NCBI GenBank assembly: GCA_027067085.1
Contig: JAMOMM010000531.1
Coordinates: forward strand, 1-22,496
DNA: 22,496 nt
Direction: 5' to 3'
From: Hyphomicrobiales bacterium
Lineage (GTDB): Bacteria > Pseudomonadota > Alphaproteobacteria > Rhizobiales > Aestuariivirgaceae
Shown: positions 15,495-22,496 of the stretch, one piece after another
How positions within the stretch are numbered: position 1 is the stretch's first letter
How the letters are laid out: each line of letters begins with the position of its first letter
Position numbers and translations under genes: made by a program
The notes under the pieces: model-generated
The model's database searches: none
Seen by the model: only the letters and a program-made list of their open reading frames with translations
Told to the model about the DNA's origin: nothing

Positions 15495-15607
15495 GCGTAA
15501 TATAGCATATATGCGATTTATTTACGCCACACCACATCATCGGCCTTGTGCCGATGATCCATGGTTTGGTTCAAACGTGCATCATGGATTAACGGCACAA
15601 GGCCGAT
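15495..15607. repeat. Large imperfect inverted repeats after the DUF255 gene
   Basis: ATCGGCCTTGTGCCG (15539-15553) is exactly complementary to 15593-15607, and inside it ATCCATG pairs with CATGGAT, giving a long cruciform or hairpin. The left arm can instead form its own 9-bp hairpin (ATCATCGGC with GCCGATGAT, 15536-15558). Just before it, GCGTAA (15495-15500) and TTACGC (15522-15527) frame the 10-bp palindrome GCATATATGC (15505-15514). There is no T run, so it is not a classical terminator; it sits between convergent genes. Confidence 0.6.
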
Positions 15608-15667
15608 AATAAGGCAGAGTAAAAAACCAAGTAGCAAAACAACCTTTTGACCAGTGAGTGAACAGTT

Positions 15668-16042
15668 CTATTGAACAGTGCCACCAGCGCCACTGACGGT
15701 GCCAGCAGGAGGAACAAGGCCAGCGATCTGACAGCCTTGCGAAACAGGGCCACCTGGATATAGCTTTTGTAATAATTTGCGCCCACCGCGCGGTTTAAAC
15801 ACCGCTGCCAACGCATCACACAATCTCCGTATAGGCGGGTTTTGATCTTCGGCATAACAGCCTTGCAAAACTCGAATAACTTCAAGATGTTCTTCGCTGA
15901 GTTTTACACCGACAGCCATCGCAGTTTTTTCAGCTTCAGCCAATGACCACCCTGCAGGCGCATTGGGAAACCCATCCACGCCACCAGATTGAGTTGGGTG
16001 TAAAATATCGTGCATGGTTAAAGCTGGTCCAGAAGGTGACAT
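15668..16042 (-). CDS. TusE/DsrC/DsvC family sulfur-relay protein lacking the terminal CysA
   Basis: The 124-residue protein shows the DsrC fold signature: WSLAEAEKTAMAVGVKLSEEH (about 32-52), a helix ending in VIRVLQGCY, PPIRRLCDALA (about 69-79), and LYPGGPVSQGCQIAGL (about 94-109). Family members carry protein-bound persulfide or trisulfide sulfur between enzymes. CysB is present (C104), but the usual penultimate CysA of the PxGCV ending is a threonine (T115 in PPAGTV), and eight extra residues follow (SGAGGTVQ). TusE proteins proper keep CysA, and DsrC proteins have both, so function as a normal sulfur carrier is doubtful; a regulatory or single-cysteine role is possible. I recall alphaproteobacterial relatives with similar tails, unverified. 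GGAG lies six bases before the ATG. No dsr, tus or hdr gene is adjacent. Confidence 0.85.
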   Translation of the reverse strand: MSPSGPALTMHDILHPTQSGGVDGFPNAPAGWSLAEAEKTAMAVGVKLSEEHLEVIRVLQGCYAEDQNPPIRRLCDALAAVFKPRGGRKLLQKLYPGGPVSQGCQIAGLVPPAGTVSGAGGTVQ

Positions 16043-16256
16043 GGTTTTCTCCGCTGTTTTTTGCTGTTAGCATTATTGACATTATGTCACACCCTCGATC
16101 AAAAACATAGCAAAACTTGAATGTTTTATAAAACGCCCGATAAAGCCGCAAAGTGAACTGTACCAAAACCCAGTACCGCACCCCATCACGCCCCGCGATA
16201 CACCAAACATGAATAAGTCCCGCAATGACGTTTAGTATGCCAGCAATAATGAAATG
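16043..16256 (-). other. Spacer between the EamA exporter and the DsrC-like gene, with an in-frame open stretch
   Basis: No clear gene is seen. On the minus strand the exporter's frame stays open past its TGA at 16257-16259 for over 100 codons, running into the DsrC-like gene in another frame. It first encodes a hydrophobic stretch (IIAGILNVIAGLIHVWCIAG) that could be a membrane helix. There is no ATG; the only alternative start is a GTG at 16181, after that stretch. It may be a decayed small membrane-protein gene or chance. Confidence 0.3.
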
Positions 16257-17102
16257 TCACCTCGCCACCTTCATCAACACAGCGCCAACCATTGCCATCA
16301 TCACCGCAAATACTTTCACCAACCGCACTCGCTCTTTTAAAAACACCACACCAATCAACAAGGCAAAGACAATGCTGGTTTCGCGTAAGGCTGAAACCAT
16401 GGCGATGGGGGCTTGGGTAAAGGCCCATGTCACCAATGCATAAGCCAAAAACGATCCCCCGCCTCCAAGTAAAGTGACATAACGCCCCTTGCCCAAAACC
16501 CCTTTAATCGCTGTAGGGTTTATCTTAGCCATAAAGGCAAAAAACATGGCGCCATTTATGATGGTTAAAACAGCATAAAACCCAACAGCTGACATTGCTA
16601 TTCTCGCACCCAAACCATCATTAAGAGAGTAAGAGGCAATAAAGCAACCTGTGACCAAAGCCATCAATCCTGCCTTAGAGTTGCCTAACCCTTCACTCCC
16701 ACGCACCATCACAAGGCTCATGATCCCCGCCCCAATGATTAAAACACCGAGCAATTGCAAACTTGATAAGTCTACGCCCAAAAACATGACACTTACAAAA
16801 GCAATGATTAAAGGGGCAACACCGCGAGCAATTGGATAAACTTGCGTCAAATCACCAATGCGATACGAATACAATAAAAACAATTGATACCCTGTATGCA
16901 ATACTGCCCCAAACAATACATAAGGCCAACTGGCGACATCAGGCAGCGGCACAAAAAGTAACGCTGCAAAGCCAAATAACATATGACCAAAGATAACACA
17001 GCTCATCGATAAAAACTTATCGCTGCCATGCTTAACCATCGCGTTCCAGCTTGCATGTAATAATGCAGCAAGAATGACGATGGCAAAAACAGTTAAACTC
17101 AT
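16257..17102 (-). CDS. DMT superfamily (EamA) transporter, co-transcribed with threonine aldolase
   Basis: The 281-residue protein has about ten hydrophobic helices in two EamA repeats. The first helix carries LLHASWNAMVKHG, characteristic of one branch of DMT exporters, and the second half ends with SALRETSIVFALLIGVVFLKERV, where the E/K loop of the repeat is clear. Its ATG lies 4 bp after the stop of the threonine aldolase gene, and its ribosome-binding sequence (GCGGGA) lies in the aldolase's last codons, so translation is probably coupled. The pairing suggests export of an amino acid or related product of threonine/glycine metabolism, an inference. It is distinct in sequence from the EamA protein at 223-1095. 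Confidence 0.9.
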   Translation of the reverse strand: MSLTVFAIVILAALLHASWNAMVKHGSDKFLSMSCVIFGHMLFGFAALLFVPLPDVASWPYVLFGAVLHTGYQLFLLYSYRIGDLTQVYPIARGVAPLIIAFVSVMFLGVDLSSLQLLGVLIIGAGIMSLVMVRGSEGLGNSKAGLMALVTGCFIASYSLNDGLGARIAMSAVGFYAVLTIINGAMFFAFMAKINPTAIKGVLGKGRYVTLLGGGGSFLAYALVTWAFTQAPIAMVSALRETSIVFALLIGVVFLKERVRLVKVFAVMMAMVGAVLMKVAR

Positions 17103-17106
17103 TTAA

Positions 17107-18156
17107 TTATCCCGCTGCCAAGGCAATAAATCCATCAACATCTTCGATGGTTGTTAAAAACGACGTCACCAATCTAATCATAATTTCATCAGGCCCAACA
17201 GGTGCAGTGTCTGACCCACTGGCTAACCATTGATGAAACACCGCATCAGTTTTTTCCAGTGCGTCATGTTTTGCTTTGGGCATAATCACAAACACTTCGT
17301 TGGCTTGTTGCTCAACACCCAAGTGCATGCCCTCAACGCTGGAAAGCCCATCAGCAAGTCGCTTGGCCATGTCGTTGGCATGACGCGCATTATTCAACCA
17401 AAGGTCATTGGTTAAATACGCTTCCATCTGCGCTGCCAAATAGCGGTTCTTAGACAACAAATGCCCACCGCGCATACGGCGATATTCAAAATCCTTAGCC
17501 AAGTTCAAATCAAAGAACACCACCGCTTCAACACCCATGGCACCATTTTTCGTCGCCCCAAACGAGAGCGCATCAACACCGCGCTTCCAAGTCATCTCAG
17601 CTGGCGAACAACCAAGGCTCACCAACGCATTGGCAAACCGTGCCCCATCCATGTGTAACTTCAAATTCTTCTCGCGTGCTAAATCTCCAAATGCGGCAAT
17701 TTCATCCAAGGAATAAACCGTCCCCAATTCGCTCGACTGTGTAATCGAAATGGCCGCTGCTTTTGGATCATGCTCTCCACGTATAAAGCCGTTTAAGCTA
17801 TCGCGTATCATTTGCGGTGAAATTTTACCCGCCACGCCATCCAAGCCAAACATCTTAGCACCACCCGTATAAAATTCTGGCGCACCACATTCATCAGCAT
17901 TGATGTGAGAATAGGCATGACAAAAAATAGCCCCGAACGGCGGAGCCATGGTTGAAAGGGCTAATGAATTTGCCGCCGTGCCTGTGGTCATCAAGAACAC
18001 TTTAACTTCGCGTTCAAACACCTCATTAAACTGACTTTCCACCCGTGTAGTAATATCATCATAAGCATAAGAGGCAGATGTGCCTGTATTAGCTTTAACC
18101 ATTGCATCCATGATTGCCTGATCTACGCCATACACATTATCACTTGCAAAATTCAT
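17107..18156 (-). CDS. ltaE: Low-specificity L-threonine aldolase
   Basis: This PLP enzyme splits L-threonine or allo-threonine into glycine and acetaldehyde and can act on other beta-hydroxy amino acids. The 349-residue length is typical. Landmarks are the substrate-site start NFASDN (2-7), FLMTTGTAANSLAL (about 54-67), HMDGARFANAL (D170 for the PLP ring nitrogen, R173), and the Schiff-base lysine in SFGATKNGAMGVEAVVFF (K203). AAGG lies about ten bases before the ATG. It leads a two-gene operon with the EamA exporter, 4 bp downstream. Glycine from this reaction would feed one-carbon metabolism. Enzyme family is firm; which threonine isomer is preferred cannot be told. Confidence 0.93.
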   Translation of the reverse strand: MNFASDNVYGVDQAIMDAMVKANTGTSASYAYDDITTRVESQFNEVFEREVKVFLMTTGTAANSLALSTMAPPFGAIFCHAYSHINADECGAPEFYTGGAKMFGLDGVAGKISPQMIRDSLNGFIRGEHDPKAAAISITQSSELGTVYSLDEIAAFGDLAREKNLKLHMDGARFANALVSLGCSPAEMTWKRGVDALSFGATKNGAMGVEAVVFFDLNLAKDFEYRRMRGGHLLSKNRYLAAQMEAYLTNDLWLNNARHANDMAKRLADGLSSVEGMHLGVEQQANEVFVIMPKAKHDALEKTDAVFHQWLASGSDTAPVGPDEIMIRLVTSFLTTIEDVDGFIALAAG

Positions 18157-18668
18157 TTTACTTAGACCTTTTTACTAGAGTAATTTTGGTGTTCTTTGCC
18201 AAAAAACATTAACATGCGTTAATCTGTGCCTTGATAAAGCATGCGGGTTCTGGCATGTTCACCACAACAATAGGACAGAAACACTGTCCTATTTGGGTTA
18301 GACTTCGCAGGATATTGAATTTTCACTTAGGTTTTCCAAGATTCGTTTATTGTTATACAGTGTGTAGAGCATGACTAAATTTGACAGAGTACGCAATCGT
18401 ACAAATGGAAAAACGCCGTTAAAGGCGTTCCTCACGGCCACCTGCAAACAAACAACAGGCAACCGCACAACAGCTAAACGAAAATAGCTCAAGCGGACCG
18501 CCTGACACCTCAGGGGAAACCGCACCAGCTGGTTTAAAACCATCGAGAACTTCGATGGCAAAAATCCCTCCCCTGAAAAACCACAGCAAACACCTTCACT
18601 CATTATGAAGTGTTCGCACAAACTGAGTTGATATGACTTTTCAAAAGTCACTTAAAGAAGGTTGAGAC
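18157..18668. other. 512-bp divergent region between ltaE and gltB
   Basis: It must hold the ltaE promoter (left) and the gltB promoter and leader (right). TTAAC-ATGC-GTTAA lies at about 18209-18222, on the ltaE side. A perfect 10-bp stem with a 5-base loop, AATAGGACAG with CTGTCCTATT, occupies 18269-18293 but lacks a T run. A consensus -35 box TTGACA at 18381-18386 has no good -10; the inverted repeat GTACG-CAAT-CGTAC (18389-18402) follows it. A 38-codon ORF from an ATG at 18371 to a TAG at 18487 encodes a very basic peptide, and a second frame is open from 18423 to 18608 without an ATG. Either could be a leader peptide, a decayed gene or chance. A perfect TGACTTTT-C-AAAAGTCA palindrome lies at 18634-18650, just before the gltB ribosome-binding site. 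Confidence 0.4.
18412..18576 (+). ncRNA. Candidate structured RNA or cis-regulatory leader upstream of gltB
   Basis: Several nested helices can be drawn. AACGCC/GGCGTT forms a hairpin at 18412-18429. A three-segment stem at 18456-18504 pairs CAGGC with GCCTG, CCGC with GCGG and AGCTA with TAGCT, with A-rich internal and terminal loops. TCAGGGG (18510-18516) pairs with CCCCTGA (18570-18576) and encloses AAACC/GGTTT (18517-18535) and CCATCGA/TCGATGG (18540-18558), like a three-way junction. A-rich loops favour the plus strand, making it a gltB leader. However, the first hairpin is followed by TTTTT on the minus strand, so a minus-strand RNA ending there is the alternative. It matches no riboswitch I know. 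Confidence 0.4.
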
Positions 18669-21600
18669 ATGGTCGATCACAGAGCCGAAACAGAGATTAA
18701 AGACAGCATTCACAAAATCTCTCATTTACCAAAGGCCAACGGGCTATATGATCCACGTAACGAGCACGATGCTTGTGGCCTCGGCATGATCGCCAACATC
18801 AACAACAAGCAAGAACACAAAATCATTGCCGACGGCTTGACCATTTTGGCCAACCTTGAACATCGCGGCGCTGTGGGCGCTGACCCAAAAGCTGGCGATG
18901 GTTGCGGTATGCTTATCCAAATTCCGCACAAATTGTTTGTTGAGGAAGCTAAAAACAACGGGTTTGAACTGCCCGACAAAGGCCAATATGGTGTCGGATT
19001 TTTGTTCCTCTCCCAAACCCAAAAAATTCAACGTGAAATCGAGAACACTTGGGCTGATGTGATTGCTGAAGAAGGCTTGACCCTGCTTGGTTGGCGCGAT
19101 GTGCCAACAACAAAAGAGCCACTGGGCGATAGTGTCATCGCCACCGAGCCCGTATCTCGTCAGGTGTTCATTGGTCGTGGCGATAGCATCACCGACCAAG
19201 ACCATTTCGAGCGCAAGCTATATGTGGTTCGTAAAACCGCTTCCAACCGCGTTATCGCCAATATGGGCGTTGAAATTCGCGCCAGCTATTACCCCGTGTC
19301 TTTATCATCACGCACCATCATTTATAAAGCCTTGGTGCTTGGCGAAGCGCTTGGCCGTTATTATCCAGACCTAACCGATGAGCGGGCACAATCAGCGCTG
19401 TGTCTTATCCACCAGCGTTTCTCAACCAACACTTTCCCGTCGTGGCCGCTGGCCCACCCGTACCGTATGGTTTGCCACAATGGCGAAATCAACACCGTGC
19501 GCGGCAATTATAACTGGATGGCGGCCAGGCAAGCCACCATGTCATCTGATCTACTTGGCGATGACTTAGAAAAACTATGGCCCATTTCATACGAAGGCCA
19601 ATCAGACACCGCGTGCTTTGACAACGCCTTGGAACTTCTCACCATGGGCGGTTATTCCCTTGCCCACGCGATGATGTTGTTGATCCCTGAAAGCTGGTCA
19701 TCAAACCCATTGATGAGCCAAGAACGCCGCGACTTTTATGAATACCATGCTGCAATGATGGAACCATGGGATGGCCCTGCCGCCATTGCCTTTACCGATG
19801 GCCGCCAAATTGGCGCAACGCTTGATCGTAATGGCCTGCGTCCTTCACGTTACATTGTGACCGATGATGGCTATGTCATGCTCGCCTCTGAAATGGGCGT
19901 ACTGGATATTCCCGAAGAAAAAATTGTCACCAAATGGCGTTTGCAACCGGGCAAAATGCTCCTGATCGATCTGGAAAAAGGCGTTATCATTTCCGATGAT
20001 GATCTCAAATCAGGTCTGGCTTCAAAACACCCATATCGCAAGTTCCTCGACAACACCCAAATCATGGTGTCGGACTTACCACAAACAAAAACCAAAAAGC
20101 GCCGCAGCCACATTCCGTTGGTTGATCGCCAACAGGCCTTTGGTTACACCCAAGAAGATCTCAAATTCTTGATGATCCCAATGTCACAAGCTGGCCAAGA
20201 AGCCACAGGCTCCATGGGCACAGATACTCCCGTTGCCGTGCTGTCAAACCGTGCTAAAACTTTGGACACATATTTTAAGCAAAACTTTGCCCAAGTGACC
20301 AACCCACCGATTGATCCGATCCGTGAAGAAGCTGTCATGTCACTCGTCACCTTCATTGGCCCGCGTCCAAACTTGCTTGATCTAAAAGGTACATCAAAGC
20401 ACAAACGCCTTTGTGCCAAGCACCCGATCATCACCAATGAAGAGCTGGAACGCATTCGCATCATTGGCACCACAGAAGGTAACAACTTTAAAACTGTTAC
20501 GTTAGATGCCACCTATGATGTTGCCAATGGTCCCGATTATATGGACGCTTGCCTTGAAGGCTTGAGCCGCGCTGCTGATCGCGCCGTACGTGATGGCTAC
20601 AACATCATCATCATTTCTGATCGCTCGGTTTCACCAACACGGACTCCCGTACCGATATTGCTTGCGACATCGGCCATTCATCATCACCTTATTCGCAAAG
20701 GGCTTCGCACCTCTGTGGGTCTTGTGGTTGAAAGTGGTGAACCGCGTGAAATTCATCAGTTCTGTACGCTGGCCGGTTATGGCGCAGAAGCCATTAACCC
20801 CTACCTTGCCTTTGAAACCTTGCGCGATATTGCCCCAAGTTATGAAGAAATCACCACGCCTGAACAAGCCATCAAACGTTATATCAAAGGCTTGAAAAAA
20901 GGCATGCTTAAAGTCATGTCGAAAATGGGCATTTCAACTTATCAGTCTTATTGTGGCGCACAAATTTTTGATGCCATTGGGCTTCGCTCTGATTTCATTG
21001 AACGCTACTTCACTGGCACTCACAGCCAAATTGAAGGTATTGGCCTTAAAGAAATCGCGTACGAAGCATTTAAACGCCACGCCGATGCATTTGGTCTCGA
21101 CCCAGTATTAGAAGACAGCTTAGAAGTGGGTGGTGAATACGCTTACCGTGTTCGCGGTGAAAAACACGCTTGGACCCCGCAAACGGTTTCCAGCTTGCAA
21201 CATGCAGTGCGTGGCAACTCAATGGAAAAATTCCGCGAGTACACCAAACAAATCGATGCAGATTCCCATAACGCAAACTTCTTGCGCGGCCTGTTCAAAA
21301 TCAAAAAAGCCGAGGATGTTGGCCGCAAACCCGTCAAACTTGAAGACGTGGAACCCGCCAGCGAAATCGTCAAACGTTTCGCCACGGGCGCGATGTCATA
21401 CGGTTCAATCTCACGCGAGGCCCACACCACATTGGCCATCGCAATGAACCGCATTGGCGCAAAATCAAACACGGGTGAAGGCGGCGAAGAATCTGATCGC
21501 TACACTGCGATTGATGAAAACACCTCTGAACGCTCCGCCATTAAGCAAGTGGCCTCTGGCCGCTTTGGTGTAACAGCGGAATATCTTGTTAACGCCGACA

Positions 21601-22496
21601 TGATCCAAATTAAAATGGCCCAAGGTGCAAAACCGGGTGAAGGCGGGCAGTTGCCAGGCCACAAGGTCAATGCAACCATCGCAAAAGTGCGCCATTCAAC
21701 CCCAGGCGTTGGCCTCATTTCGCCACCACCGCACCACGACATTTATTCAATCGAAGATTTGGCTCAGCTGATCTACGATCTTAAAAACGTCAACCCATCA
21801 GCCGACGTGTCGGTTAAACTTGTTTCAGAAGTAGGCGTTGGCACGGTTGCAGCAGGTGTCGCCAAAGCGCGCGCCGATCACATTACCATTTCAGGTTATG
21901 ATGGCGGCACGGGCGCATCACCCCTCACCTCGATCAAACACGCTGGTTCGCCATGGGAAATTGGCTTGGCCGAAACACAACAAACCTTGGTTGAAAACGA
22001 ATTGCGCTCGCGCGTTGTCGTTCAAGCCGATGGCGGCTTGCGCACAGGCCGCGATATGATTGTTGCCGCACTACTTGGCGCTGATGAAATGGGTTTTGCC
22101 ACCGCACCACTTATTGCCGCTGGCTGTATCATGATGCGCAAGTGTCACCTTAACACCTGCCCCGTTGGCATCGCCACGCAAGACCCAGTATTGCGTAAGC
22201 GTTTCACTGGCAAACCCGAACACGTCATCAACTACTTCTTTTATATTGCCGAAGAAGCGCGTGAATATATGGCGCAAATGGGCTTTAAAACCTTTGATGA
22301 AATGGTCGGCCAAGTCGATATGCTTGATCGCGCCGATGCCATCAGCCATTGGAAAGCTCAAGGACTTGATTTCACCAAGCTATTTGCCAAATCAGAAAAA
22401 CAAGACACCACACCGATTTTCCAAACCGAACTACAAAACCACAATCTTGGCGCCGTACTTGATCGCTCACTGATCGAAAATGCTGCTCCAGCTTTG
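18669..22496 (+). CDS. gltB: Glutamate synthase (NADPH) large subunit, C-terminally cut by the window
   Basis: The frame is open from the ATG to the window end, 1276 codons of an expected 1500 or so. The enzyme makes two glutamates from glutamine and 2-oxoglutarate, with GltD supplying electrons. A 35-residue propeptide precedes the N-terminal nucleophile in DACGLGMIAN (C36), which releases ammonia in the class II amidotransferase domain (to about residue 430). The central domain follows, then the FMN-binding synthase domain, with MSYGSISREAHTTLAIAMNR (from 909) and PGEGGQLPGHKV (about 988-999). The 3Fe-4S ligands are in GCIMMRKCHLNTCPVG (C1153, C1159, C1164). The missing part should be the rest of the GXGXG domain. 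AAGG lies eight bases before the ATG. gltD is presumably beyond the window. The long structured leader suggests nitrogen-responsive control, which is inference. Confidence 0.97.
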   Translation, partial: MVDHRAETEIKDSIHKISHLPKANGLYDPRNEHDACGLGMIANINNKQEHKIIADGLTILANLEHRGAVGADPKAGDGCGMLIQIPHKLFVEEAKNNGFELPDKGQYGVGFLFLSQTQKIQREIENTWADVIAEEGLTLLGWRDVPTTKEPLGDSVIATEPVSRQVFIGRGDSITDQDHFERKLYVVRKTASNRVIANMGVEIRASYYPVSLSSRTIIYKALVLGEALGRYYPDLTDERAQSALCLIHQRFSTNTFPSWPLAHPYRMVCHNGEINTVRGNYNWMAARQATMSSDLLGDDLEKLWPISYEGQSDTACFDNALELLTMGGYSLAHAMMLLIPESWSSNPLMSQERRDFYEYHAAMMEPWDGPAAIAFTDGRQIGATLDRNGLRPSRYIVTDDGYVMLASEMGVLDIPEEKIVTKWRLQPGKMLLIDLEKGVIISDDDLKSGLASKHPYRKFLDNTQIMVSDLPQTKTKKRRSHIPLVDRQQAFGYTQEDLKFLMIPMSQAGQEATGSMGTDTPVAVLSNRAKTLDTYFKQNFAQVTNPPIDPIREEAVMSLVTFIGPRPNLLDLKGTSKHKRLCAKHPIITNEELERIRIIGTTEGNNFKTVTLDATYDVANGPDYMDACLEGLSRAADRAVRDGYNIIIISDRSVSPTRTPVPILLATSAIHHHLIRKGLRTSVGLVVESGEPREIHQFCTLAGYGAEAINPYLAFETLRDIAPSYEEITTPEQAIKRYIKGLKKGMLKVMSKMGISTYQSYCGAQIFDAIGLRSDFIERYFTGTHSQIEGIGLKEIAYEAFKRHADAFGLDPVLEDSLEVGGEYAYRVRGEKHAWTPQTVSSLQHAVRGNSMEKFREYTKQIDADSHNANFLRGLFKIKKAEDVGRKPVKLEDVEPASEIVKRFATGAMSYGSISREAHTTLAIAMNRIGAKSNTGEGGEESDRYTAIDENTSERSAIKQVASGRFGVTAEYLVNADMIQIKMAQGAKPGEGGQLPGHKVNATIAKVRHSTPGVGLISPPPHHDIYSIEDLAQLIYDLKNVNPSADVSVKLVSEVGVGTVAAGVAKARADHITISGYDGGTGASPLTSIKHAGSPWEIGLAETQQTLVENELRSRVVVQADGGLRTGRDMIVAALLGADEMGFATAPLIAAGCIMMRKCHLNTCPVGIATQDPVLRKRFTGKPEHVINYFFYIAEEAREYMAQMGFKTFDEMVGQVDMLDRADAISHWKAQGLDFTKLFAKSEKQDTTPIFQTELQNHNLGAVLDRSLIENAAPAL

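Noticed and set aside
18174..18202. Promoter TTGGCA-N17-TCTAGT for ltaE on the minus strand
   Set aside because: The predicted start would fall at the ribosome-binding site, leaving almost no leader, so it is unlikely to be the main promoter.
18412..18576. Known riboswitch or housekeeping RNA (glutamine or cobalamin riboswitch, tmRNA, SRP RNA, RNase P)
   Set aside because: None of the conserved cores of these RNAs could be found on either strand; the region is reported only as an unassigned structured candidate.
18298..18651. A 117-codon minus-strand frame across the gltB leader
   Set aside because: No convincing ribosome-binding site and an unusual residue pattern; several frames are open here, and the helices explain the region better.

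Overview
The window reads as chromosomal DNA of an alphaproteobacterium, most likely a member of the Hyphomicrobiales with a moderate to low G+C content. The evidence is a PleC/DivJ-like hybrid-free histidine kinase, an aspartate aminotransferase of the rhizobial subgroup, a GltB typical of the group, alphaproteobacterial-style small secreted proteins and intergenic palindromes of the AGAGCGTTTC type. No phage, plasmid, CRISPR or tRNA/rRNA gene was found. This is mostly ordinary metabolic and envelope DNA; the unusual parts are small elements and a few odd proteins.

Layout. 1-2358: the first codons of a LysR-type regulator (minus strand), divergent from a DMT/EamA exporter and a class V aminotransferase-fold enzyme that form a two-gene operon. 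2371-2913: a dead IS1595-family insertion sequence with intact ends, an internal deletion and a nonsense mutation. 3025-4191: a TMEM43-family membrane protein with its own promoter and a terminator. 4192-4736: a long A+T-rich gene-free stretch with palindromes, leading to a secreted Gly/Asn-rich repeat protein (4737-5783). 5808-6001: a terminator, then a 106-bp mobile-looking repeat sitting inside the loop of a second terminator. 6028-8523: aspartate aminotransferase (minus) divergent from an FAD monooxygenase (plus). 8690-10756: a membrane PAS histidine kinase whose stop codon is provided by a second copy of the 106-bp repeat. 11006-12157: a small two-helix membrane protein and a secreted Cys-motif/TPR protein. 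12233-13027: an unknown protein on the minus strand. 13200-15491: an exported DUF255 (YyaL-like) thioredoxin-fold protein fused to a DsbD-alpha-like domain. 15668-18156: minus-strand genes for a DsrC/TusE-family protein, a second EamA exporter and a low-specificity threonine aldolase. 18157-18668: a gene-free leader with several nested hairpins. 18669-22496: gltB, cut by the window end.

How the genes relate. Nitrogen and amino-acid metabolism dominates (aspartate aminotransferase, threonine aldolase, glutamate synthase, class V PLP enzyme). Twice a PLP enzyme is paired in an operon with an EamA-type exporter. Thiol/sulfur chemistry appears in the DUF255-DsbD fusion and in a DsrC-family protein that lacks the usual terminal cysteine.

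The observations most worth a second look are the 106-bp TA-flanked repeat pair (removing one copy in silico rebuilds a canonical terminator), the 2 x 2 repeat architecture of the secreted Gly/Asn protein, the DsrC variant and the structured gltB leader. All structures and motif counts were worked out by eye; no search or folding program was run.
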